From assembly GCF_018736065.1 (NCBI RefSeq), contig NZ_CP076128.1, positions 2,046,001-2,110,000 on the forward strand: a stretch of DNA of 64,000 nt, in the 5' to 3' direction. Both the position numbers and the translations under genes were made by a program. Below are positions 8,543 to 15,490 of this stretch, piece by piece. The number at the start of each line of letters is the position of its first letter. Position 1 is the stretch's first letter. Below the pieces are notes generated by a model. That model saw only the letters and a program-made list of their open reading frames with translations. It was not told where the DNA came from and did no database searches. The stretch comes from Flammeovirga kamogawensis. GTDB lineage: Bacteria; Bacteroidota; Bacteroidia; Cytophagales; Flammeovirgaceae.

Positions 8543-9649
8543 CTAAAAAGCTTCTCCAATGCTAAAATAAATCCCTTTATCTTCTTTTCCCCAAGCAGCA
8601 TCAATACCAATATTTATGTTACGTTTAGGTATAGCTAGATATCTAATTCCTAAGCCTATTGTTGGAAGAATACCATTTTCTTCAATCATATCACTATCGT
8701 CTCCTACAATAGATACCGACCCGAAAGTTACTATACCCCATTTATTATAAAAATTATACCTCCACTCTGCTTGTAATGAATACATTTGTTTTCCCCTATA
8801 TCTTCCATTCGTATATCCCCTAGGTTCATTATGTTTAGTTCCAGACATTCCTACAATTGCTTGTTCTTCAAAAGGAACATCATTAACCCCAATCTTAGAA
8901 TAAAATTTACTTGCCAAAATATGCTTTTTAGATTTACCCACACTTACATAATGACTCATATTAAGCTCAAGAATTTCAAAATTATTATCACTCCCTATTT
9001 TATTTCTAAAAGCACTTACCTTTAAATCGACAACAAAACCTTTACTAGGTTTTAAAATATTGTTCCGTGTATCGTAAGCCATCATGAAACCAAGTCCATG
9101 ATATTTAGCCTCTCTTGAATAAGTCGGCAAAGCTTCATTTAAAGAATTATCTTGTTTAAATTCGGTATAAAATGAAGAATATTTACCATAGATTCCTGCA
9201 TAAAAATCACCTGTTACTTTCCTTAAAAAATCATATTCTAAATAACCTATAGAAGTAGAGTATTGAATAAAGGCTCCGTTATTATTTTCAAAAGGTAACT
9301 CTTGATAATACTGAAAGTTCCAATTAGATTTTACCCCAATAAATTTAAACCAATAATCATTATTATGTAAAAATCCTTCTTGTATTACTGCACCAACCCA
9401 TGTATTATTTTCAGAATAAAAACCATGTGCTAAAGTTAATGACGGTTTCGATAAAGAATCGGAAGAGTTCATTAAATAAAAAACACCTGCTGTAAGAGCA
9501 AATCCAAAACCTTGTACATCATTATAAGATGGCTGTGGTAATGCTACAAAGTCTACCTTTCTTTTTTGAGTGTTTAATAAAGTATCATCTTCCTGACCTA
9601 AACACGTTAATGTTAAGGTTAAGAAGAAGATTGTAAATTTTATTTTCAT
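8543..9649 (-). CDS. Omp85-type outer-membrane beta-barrel protein without POTRA
   Basis: 368 aa with a signal peptide ending near CLGQ. The rest is a bacterial surface antigen (BamA C-terminal) barrel. It contains an AYDTRNN-ILKPSKGF strand-turn and the barrel motif PRGYTNGRYRGKQMYSLQAEWRYNF (in two overlapping pieces), and ends in IYFSIGEAF, a C-terminal aromatic beta-signal. There is no POTRA domain, so it is not the assembly factor itself. It lies 46 nt downstream of the oxidoreductase fusion gene and is possibly cotranscribed. A paralogue sits at 40554-41735 with the same ending (FGIREAF). Confidence 0.75.
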   Translation of the reverse strand: MKIKFTIFFLTLTLTCLGQEDDTLLNTQKRKVDFVALPQPSYNDVQGFGFALTAGVFYLMNSSDSLSKPSLTLAHGFYSENNTWVGAVIQEGFLHNNDYWFKFIGVKSNWNFQYYQELPFENNNGAFIQYSTSIGYLEYDFLRKVTGDFYAGIYGKYSSFYTEFKQDNSLNEALPTYSREAKYHGLGFMMAYDTRNNILKPSKGFVVDLKVSAFRNKIGSDNNFEILELNMSHYVSVGKSKKHILASKFYSKIGVNDVPFEEQAIVGMSGTKHNEPRGYTNGRYRGKQMYSLQAEWRYNFYNKWGIVTFGSVSIVGDDSDMIEENGILPTIGLGIRYLAIPKRNINIGIDAAWGKEDKGIYFSIGEAF

Positions 9650-9695
9650 TTTATTCTTGTTTGCTTATTTATCAATAGATTACTTTAAATTATGC

Positions 9696-11912
9696 TTACC
9701 CAAAATCATCAACTTTAATATCCTCTTTCCCTACATTCAGAGTTGTTAGTGTAGTTGATAATTCCTTAACAAACTTTCTTGTTCCAATTAGGTAATATTG
9801 GAAGTCGGTAAACACTGGAATCGTTGCTTTCAATAATGCCTTATCTATTCTTTTTTCTTGAGAAGTAATTACTGGAACATAGTTAAAATTGGGGTTGTTA
9901 TTTTCTAATAATTGAAGATGATAAGCAGCTGCATCTTCAAATCTATTTGAATAAATAAGGTAAATTGTTTTTTGAGGAGATGTAATCTTTAACTCTTTCA
10001 AAATAGGTAGTATAGGAGTGATCCCTATACCTGCTACAAGAAAAACAATTCCTTTTGATGTAGGAGCAACAGAAAATTGTCCCATCGGGCCAAAAACTCT
10101 ACTTTTATCTCCTATTTCTAATGCTTTTACAGATTGTTTATAACTACTATCGCTATAACGCATAGCAAAACGGAGTACATTTTCTGAGGGATGAGAAACC
10201 AAAGACAACGCTCTATGGGGAATGTCTATTTCAGAATATTTTGGGTTTAATAATTCTAAAATAGCATACTGACCTACTTTATAATCAAAATCTTTAGGCC
10301 TAGAATAAACAAGTTCAAGAGTATTTTTAGCTATTTCTATTTTTCTTAGTAATTCTAATGTATTTCCAGAATCAATTAATGATAAATCAGACTGTTTTAC
10401 TTTTACTTTTTTATCAACTTTTAAAGCACATAAAAAACCACTTATTATCGCACCTGTAAAACCTCCTCCTGGAAATGTCCATGCTCCTGCAAAATATAAA
10501 TTCTTAATTGGAGAGGTAAATGGTGTTCTTCCCATACCTGCTTGCTCTGGAGTTTGAGCAAAACCGTAAGGTGTTCCTTCTGGGTTAGAAGTAAAACGTT
10601 GAATAGTTTTAGCTGTACCTACTTCATAATAATCTATTTCGGCTTTAATTCCAGGAATATGTTCTTCTAACCTATCAAATAAAGTATGTGCTACTTCCTC
10701 TTTCTTTGCTTGATATTCCTCTGCAGATAAGTGTTCCCAATCTATATAATAGTCAGCAGAACATATAGCACCAAATGATTTTCCTTTTGGTGCTAAGCCT
10801 GCATCAATTTGGCTATAATCTACAAATACAAAGTTTTTATCCTTCCATTCTCCATGGCAATTTGCATGAATATCTTTTATAGAATTTACATTCTTTCCAG
10901 TTATAAATGTAGAATAATGTTTATTACCTATATCTTTAATTTCTTTTTTAAACCCAATATAAATGCTTAATAAAGAACAGGCTGTTTTTAGTTTATCAAC
11001 TTTTTTTCCAAGTTTATCACTTTCCCCTCTAGGTAAAAGTTTTTTAACTAGTGGTATTGCTGCATTAGCAATTACCGATTGGCCATATAATGTGATTTTC
11101 TTAGAAGAATTAAACGAATCAACATAAGATACTCCTTTACAAATCCCATTATCAGTAATTATTTCTGTTACCGATTTTCCTAATAATACCTGCCCTCCGT
11201 TACTTTCTATTACTTCTACTAAATAGTTTGATAATTTTTGAGAACCTCCTTTAATAAAATGTCCACCACCCTTAATATATCCTGCTTGAGCTGTTGCAAA
11301 ATAGATCATAGACATTGTATATGGATCATCATGATAGTAAACTAAATTAGCTTGAAGTATAATTTTTAACTCTTCATCAGTAAATAAATAATCTAACCAT
11401 TCACCAACAGTTTTTCTTGATGCCTTGAATATGTTTGGAAACAAAACCGGTACGAAAGGTTTAGATAGATTTTGTTTCCATTTATCGGTAGGAAAAGCAG
11501 CAATTTCAGAAAGCACCCCCTCTAATAATGCAATAAATTTAGTAATCGCTTCAGTTTCTTTTGGAAATCGATCAATTAATGCCTCCATCGTTTCAGTTAT
11601 TCCATGAGGGTGAACAAAATCTGTTTTTGTTGTTTTTAAACGGAACAATTCGGGTACTTGAATAAAGTCTATATGCTTATCAATTTCAAGAAATTTAAAA
11701 ATATCTAATTTTGCATCGTGCTCACATAAACCATCCATTTCATGTAAGCCAACTTCCATTACAAATTCTTTTCTCTTAAAAGTTGTTGCACAACCACCCG
11801 GAATATAATGCTTTTCTAAAAGAACAACTTTATTCCCTTTTTTTGCTAAAGTGGCTCCAGCTACTAAACCGCCTAAACCACCTCCAATAATTATTGTATC
11901 AAAATTCCTCAT
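9696..11912 (-). CDS. CrtI/RetSat-like FAD oxidoreductase fused to an FNR-like NAD(P)H reductase module
   Basis: About 738 aa from the ATG at 11912. Residues ~1-500 are a phytoene desaturase/retinol saturase-type flavoenzyme: DTIIIGGGLGGLVAG (FAD Rossmann), EKHYIPGGCATTF, and the C-terminal FAD motif NLYFAGAWTFPGGGFTGA. Residues ~505-738 form a ferredoxin-NADP+ reductase-like module: RALSLVSHP (FAD-binding RxxS), FGPMGQF, LVAGIGITPILPIL (pyridine nucleotide), and a terminal DDFG. The fusion suggests that NAD(P)H electrons are passed to the first flavin, favouring reduction or saturation over desaturation of an isoprenoid-like substrate (inference). An in-frame ATG at 11945 lies inside the -7 box, so 11912 is preferred. 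LytTR-type repeats lie upstream. Confidence 0.82.
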   Translation of the reverse strand: MRNFDTIIIGGGLGGLVAGATLAKKGNKVVLLEKHYIPGGCATTFKRKEFVMEVGLHEMDGLCEHDAKLDIFKFLEIDKHIDFIQVPELFRLKTTKTDFVHPHGITETMEALIDRFPKETEAITKFIALLEGVLSEIAAFPTDKWKQNLSKPFVPVLFPNIFKASRKTVGEWLDYLFTDEELKIILQANLVYYHDDPYTMSMIYFATAQAGYIKGGGHFIKGGSQKLSNYLVEVIESNGGQVLLGKSVTEIITDNGICKGVSYVDSFNSSKKITLYGQSVIANAAIPLVKKLLPRGESDKLGKKVDKLKTACSLLSIYIGFKKEIKDIGNKHYSTFITGKNVNSIKDIHANCHGEWKDKNFVFVDYSQIDAGLAPKGKSFGAICSADYYIDWEHLSAEEYQAKKEEVAHTLFDRLEEHIPGIKAEIDYYEVGTAKTIQRFTSNPEGTPYGFAQTPEQAGMGRTPFTSPIKNLYFAGAWTFPGGGFTGAIISGFLCALKVDKKVKVKQSDLSLIDSGNTLELLRKIEIAKNTLELVYSRPKDFDYKVGQYAILELLNPKYSEIDIPHRALSLVSHPSENVLRFAMRYSDSSYKQSVKALEIGDKSRVFGPMGQFSVAPTSKGIVFLVAGIGITPILPILKELKITSPQKTIYLIYSNRFEDAAAYHLQLLENNNPNFNYVPVITSQEKRIDKALLKATIPVFTDFQYYLIGTRKFVKELSTTLTTLNVGKEDIKVDDFG

Positions 11913-11942
11913 TATAATTTGCATTTTGTAAATGATATGATG

Positions 11943-11950
11943 CAAACATA
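11943..11950 (-). promoter_or_regulatory. Bacteroidota -7 promoter box for the fusion oxidoreductase
   Basis: TATGTTTG on the minus strand fits TAnnTTTG. No TTG appears at the usual -33 distance, which would suit an activator-dependent promoter served by the repeats upstream. Transcription would start near 11936, giving a leader of about 25 nt to the ATG at 11912. Confidence 0.5.
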
Positions 11951-11981
11951 AATGGAGATTTACTGGTTAAATACGTAAAAG

Positions 11982-12051
11982 TTGTAGATGGGATTCTGTT
12001 ATAAGAATGGGCTTTATTTTGCTATCAATGGGCCTTTTTGTGATAAACGGG
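11982..12051 (-). promoter_or_regulatory. Four direct repeats, candidate LytTR operator
   Basis: On the minus strand, in order: CCCGTTTATCA (12051-12041), CCCATTGATAG (12032-12022), CCCATTCTTAT (12011-12001) and CCCATCTACAA (11992-11982). Starts are 19, 21 and 19 nt apart, about two helical turns. LytTR proteins (AlgR, VirR, AgrA) bind direct repeats of this kind. The array lies between a LytTR gene and the promoter of the next gene, ending about 32 nt upstream of its -7 box. Confidence 0.65.
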
Positions 12052-12058
12052 ACTAGTT

Positions 12059-12919
12059 CTATATATAAATGGCAATTAATTCTTTTGAAAAGCTTCTAGA
12101 TACAGGAATAGAAAAATCTAAATTTGAGATATGAAGTTCATAATTTCTTGCATTACCAGAAACCTTTGTTACAAATTTAAAATTAGCAATGTAAGAACGA
12201 TGACAATTATGTATTTCTGCAATATCCGAAAGTTGTTGAGCTGCTTTTTTTAAAGAGAATCTTATTACATCTCTCTCCACATTATTGTTTTGTATAGAGT
12301 ATACTTCTAAATAATTACCTTCTGATTTTATACATAACAAACCTTGTAATTGCACTGATACTTTTTGATTTCCTTCTCCAATAGTTACTTCTTCAACTTC
12401 TTCAGTTAATTCCTCTTGAAGATGGTTACTAAGATTATTGTTAATAGTTTCAGCCTGTTTCTCTTTACCTTCTCGCAAGAGTCGTTCTAAAAATAATACT
12501 AAAATAACAGTAGGAAACACCCCTACTGATAAGGTAATAAAAAAGAAATCAAATAGGGAATGATTTATTGTTGGAGCTACTTCGCTTATTACTATTGTAA
12601 AGTACCAATTAAAAATACTAATTACACATAATTGAAATAAGATAAAGGTCAATGTTTTTAAAACAGTCCATCTATCTACATTAAATTGTTTAGGTAAAAG
12701 TTGAGGTAATAAAAATAAAAAAACTACTAGAACAAAGAAGGTTATTAATCCATATCCAAAAATATATTCAGGTTGTTTTACAGCCACCCTTTCTATTTGA
12801 AAAGGCCTAAAAACAAATAAAAAAACAGTAACAAAAAGACCAAATGAAATAGCAGTCCACAGCTTATGCTTTGTTTTATGAAGAAATGGAAATGGGGCGT
12901 TTAGTAGTTTTAAATTCAT
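12059..12919 (-). CDS. Membrane-anchored LytTR-type transcriptional regulator
   Basis: 286 aa. Four hydrophobic segments fill roughly residues 22-145, followed by a charged linker. The C-terminal LytTR DNA-binding domain includes LLCIKSEGNYLEVYS, RFSLKKAAQQLSD, CHRSYIANFKFVTKV and FSIPVSRSF. There is no receiver domain, so the signal is probably sensed in or at the membrane rather than by phosphotransfer. Bacteroidota have many such four-helix LytTR proteins of unknown stimulus. A set of direct repeats directly downstream, ahead of the oxidoreductase fusion, is the likely target (inference). Confidence 0.85.
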   Translation of the reverse strand: MNLKLLNAPFPFLHKTKHKLWTAISFGLFVTVFLFVFRPFQIERVAVKQPEYIFGYGLITFFVLVVFLFLLPQLLPKQFNVDRWTVLKTLTFILFQLCVISIFNWYFTIVISEVAPTINHSLFDFFFITLSVGVFPTVILVLFLERLLREGKEKQAETINNNLSNHLQEELTEEVEEVTIGEGNQKVSVQLQGLLCIKSEGNYLEVYSIQNNNVERDVIRFSLKKAAQQLSDIAEIHNCHRSYIANFKFVTKVSGNARNYELHISNLDFSIPVSRSFSKELIAIYI

Positions 12920-12956
12920 TCTTTAGTAATGTAAACTTCCTTCTTATTAATTCTAT

Positions 12957-12964
12957 CAAAGATA
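12957..12964 (-). promoter_or_regulatory. -7 promoter box for the LytTR gene
   Basis: TATCTTTG on the minus strand fits TAnnTTTG, 37 nt ahead of the ATG. No convincing -33 TTG is seen. Confidence 0.4.
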
Positions 12965-13014
12965 AAAAGTACATTATTTAAAACACTCATATTATTTAAT
13001 TAAAAAAATAAAAA

Positions 13015-13038
13015 AGAGAGCAGGAATACCTACTCTCT
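13015..13038 (-). terminator. Intrinsic terminator after the YceI gene
   Basis: A 10-bp stem (AGAGAGCAGG with CCTACTCTCT, one mismatch) and a 4-nt loop are followed on the minus strand by a T-rich run. It separates the YceI gene from the LytTR gene. Confidence 0.7.
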
Positions 13039-13066
13039 TCTTTAAATGATTCTACAATTAACAATC

Positions 13067-13597
13067 TTAATATTCTAATCGTATTTCTACCTTTACTTCA
13101 TTTCCAACAACATAACTTATGGTACCTCCTCCAATTGTATAATCTTCTAAGGATACCTTAAAATCACTTTCTAAATAATGTTTCCCATCTTTATCTAAAG
13201 TCTTAAATGAGATAGTTTGTTCTTTGGTTATCCCTTTAATTGAGATTGAAAATAAGCCTTCAAAGTGATTTTCTTCTACAGCTTTAATCGTTATACTTGA
13301 TATAAGTATTTCAGGAAATTCACTACTATCAAACCATTCTTTCGCTTGTAAATGAGTATCTCTTTTTTCATCAGATGTATTAATATCAGAGATAGATACT
13401 TTACCATATATTTTTGAAGTTTTAAGGTGTTCAGGATCAAATTGAATATTGTAATCAACTTTATCAAAACTTCCTTCTACATTCCAAAAAAACTTTGATA
13501 TAGAAAACTGTACTTCTGCTTTTTCATTTTCTTGAGCAAGCCCCGTAATTCTAAAACCAAAGATTAATAAGAGTGTGGCAATAATAATTTGTTTCAT
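13067..13597 (-). CDS. YceI-family periplasmic lipid-binding-like protein
   Basis: 176 aa with a signal peptide ending around GLAQ. The single YceI-like lipocalin-type domain shows FSISKFFWNVEGSF near its start. SSEFPEILISSITIK and GLFSISIKGITKEQTISF follow, and EDYTIGG lies near the end. Family members hold polyisoprenoid or other long lipid chains in a beta-barrel. It is shorter than many (about 190 aa) but complete. It lies between a LytTR regulator and a DUF1295 gene, each boundary marked by a terminator. Confidence 0.82.
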   Translation of the reverse strand: MKQIIIATLLLIFGFRITGLAQENEKAEVQFSISKFFWNVEGSFDKVDYNIQFDPEHLKTSKIYGKVSISDINTSDEKRDTHLQAKEWFDSSEFPEILISSITIKAVEENHFEGLFSISIKGITKEQTISFKTLDKDGKHYLESDFKVSLEDYTIGGGTISYVVGNEVKVEIRLEY

Positions 13598-13629
13598 GCT
13601 TGAATAGATTAATAATTAACTTGATAGCA

Positions 13630-13637
13630 CAAATTTA
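13630..13637 (-). promoter_or_regulatory. -7 box of the YceI gene promoter
   Basis: TAAATTTG on the minus strand fits TAnnTTTG, with a TTG (13654-13656) 16 nt upstream as the -33 element. The leader to the ATG at 13597 would be about 27 nt. Confidence 0.5.
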
Positions 13638-13689
13638 TGGAGTCTCAGCTTCTCAAAATTGTATAAATCGGAAAACAATTATCAAAAAA

Positions 13690-13720
13690 AAGCTACCTAT
13701 TTTTAATCAATAGATAGCTT
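13690..13720 (-). terminator. Intrinsic terminator after the DUF1295 gene
   Basis: Stem AAGCTA-CTATT with AATAG-TAGCTT (one mismatched pair inside) is followed on the minus strand by T-rich sequence. It lies 23 nt past the DUF1295 stop codon. Confidence 0.68.
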
Positions 13721-13742
13721 GTAATTAGAAGGTTATATAACC

Positions 13743-14606
13743 TTAAAAAGGCAATACTCTTGCTACTTCTTTCTTATATTTTTGAAACGATTCAGGCCTG
13801 TTTTTCATCATCTGCTTATCTTTTAACGGAATTGATGCAAACATAAACATCATCCACATACCCACTGAACCTAAAACGGTATACCAAGGAGCTGCATAAG
13901 CTGTACCCATCATGGCAACGCCAAACCAAAACATCATCTCTCCCAAATAATTAGGATTTCTTGATTTAGCCCAAATTCCCGTTCTTAAAATATCGTCTTT
14001 TTTCTTATTAGGTCTTAACCTAAATTTAGCAAGTTCATTGTCCGCTAAATATTCAAAAATAGTCCCTACAAAAGCTGTTGCTGCTCCTAAATAAAACAAC
14101 CATCCAATTTCTAAAATACCTGCTTCATAAACCCATTGAAGTCCCCACATACTAGCAAAAACTATTAATGTTGGATATAAATGAATGGCTAAGAAATTTA
14201 TAGGTTGAAAGAATGCCTTAAACTGATGTCTGAAACTTACATATCTAAAATCTTCGTGCTCCCATCCAGACCAACCTCTTGCCCAACTTAATGTAAGTCG
14301 CCAAGACCATAAACTAACTACAATAGCACATATCCATTGAGGTGCTGACCAATCTGCTCCATCGAATAGATAAAAATATTGAAGAATAAAATAGAATGGA
14401 ATAACGCTCCAATACGCATCATATACACTGCTATTTTTCTTAATTACAGAAAACATATACGTTACCACTGTCATTGCTAAATCTGCATATAACATACGTA
14501 ATACTAGCGGTTTCTCTTTAAAATATTGAAAAGCAGAATAACCACCTACAGCCACTATAAAATAAATGACTGTAATTTCTAGAAGAGCAATTTGTTTCTT
14601 ATTCAT
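13743..14606 (-). CDS. DUF1295 / steroid 5-alpha-reductase-like membrane protein
   Basis: 287 aa with about seven hydrophobic segments. The C-terminal half carries the DUF1295 signature: FEYLADNELAKFR, then GIWAKSRNPNYLGEMMFWFG, and at the end MMKNRPESFQKYKKEVARVLPF (in two overlapping pieces). RNPNYLGE is the NADPH-binding segment shared with steroid reductases and isoprenylcysteine methyltransferase-like proteins. The substrate is probably an unsaturated lipid or isoprenoid, but this is inferred from the fold family only. Its ATG overlaps the stop of the upstream MBL-like gene (ATGA), so the pair is translationally coupled. Confidence 0.85.
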   Translation of the reverse strand: MNKKQIALLEITVIYFIVAVGGYSAFQYFKEKPLVLRMLYADLAMTVVTYMFSVIKKNSSVYDAYWSVIPFYFILQYFYLFDGADWSAPQWICAIVVSLWSWRLTLSWARGWSGWEHEDFRYVSFRHQFKAFFQPINFLAIHLYPTLIVFASMWGLQWVYEAGILEIGWLFYLGAATAFVGTIFEYLADNELAKFRLRPNKKKDDILRTGIWAKSRNPNYLGEMMFWFGVAMMGTAYAAPWYTVLGSVGMWMMFMFASIPLKDKQMMKNRPESFQKYKKEVARVLPF

Positions 14607-15376
14607 GAGATTGTTGTTAGTTTATAATGATCTAAAGGTTGATAGGTTGACGAAAGCCAAGGCAATGCTTTTAATTGATCTGTTGGTACTGCACGCACTA
14701 CTTTTGCGAAAAATGTGACTAACCCTTTTGCATGTTTGTCCTCATCGTGTGTTGGTACTATCACTTTAGGTTGTATCTGATCAAAAAGCGTTTTTACTCC
14801 ATCTATTCCTGGCGAAACAACCCCACCTAAAAAGAAAGGAAGCTTATATAAATTAAAAGGTGTAATTAATAGTTTACAATCACTTACTCCCGCAAGTTGG
14901 TCTTTATGTTTTTGATCTAAAGAAAAACCATGAGTTGCGAAATAAACACTCTCTTTACCATCATCTAAAACAAAGCAATCATAAATGGGATCTATAGCTC
15001 TGCGTGTTGGTAAAAAATGTATATCAACCTCTTTTATGGTAATTTTATTTACTTTTTTATCTAAAGGAAGAAATGCTGTTTGAGGTAATATTTTTTGTAC
15101 GTCTTTTGCAATGCTTCTTGGACCAATAATTACTTTTGGCTGAAGTTTAAGTAAAGTTTCCTTATGAAAATGATCTGGATATTTCTGTGTGATTAATACA
15201 GCATCATAACTCGGTACATTATCAAATGCCAACGGTGGAGTTCGATGCCACTGCATGTTAAACCAAGAGAAGAAGTCTATTTCTGTTCCTTGAAGCCAAG
15301 GATCAACTAATAATTTTATGGTATCAAACTCAATAAACCAAGAATTGTCCATATTGAGTCGTTGTAAGTTTATCAT
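14603..15376 (-). CDS. MBL-fold hydrolase-like protein with altered metal site
   Basis: 257 aa. LLVDPWLQGTEIDFFSW and SYDAVLITQKYPDHFHKETL resemble metallo-beta-lactamase-fold lipid hydrolases. The metal motif HxHxDH reads QKYPDH: the first His is Gln and the second is Tyr, keeping the Asp-His pair. A later His occurs in VPTHDEDKHAKG. It may bind one metal, act on a different substrate, or be catalytically inactive. It forms a two-gene operon with the DUF1295 gene, overlapping it by 4 nt. Confidence 0.68.
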   Translation of the reverse strand: MINLQRLNMDNSWFIEFDTIKLLVDPWLQGTEIDFFSWFNMQWHRTPPLAFDNVPSYDAVLITQKYPDHFHKETLLKLQPKVIIGPRSIAKDVQKILPQTAFLPLDKKVNKITIKEVDIHFLPTRRAIDPIYDCFVLDDGKESVYFATHGFSLDQKHKDQLAGVSDCKLLITPFNLYKLPFFLGGVVSPGIDGVKTLFDQIQPKVIVPTHDEDKHAKGLVTFFAKVVRAVPTDQLKALPWLSSTYQPLDHYKLTTIS

Positions 15377-15490
15377 TTTAATAGAGAGAAAGAAAGCTAT
15401 AATTTAACTCTAATATAAACCTTAAAAATCACTTGTTGTTTAAACTTTATTAATTATTATTTGAGTTTTTTTTTAGCGAAAGTAAAGTAA

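Noticed and set aside
9696-11945. Frameshift or misassembly joining CrtI-like and FNR-like genes
   Set aside because: The junction (about residue 500) is continuous in frame with no stop, internal start signal or repeat, so I treat it as a real fusion.
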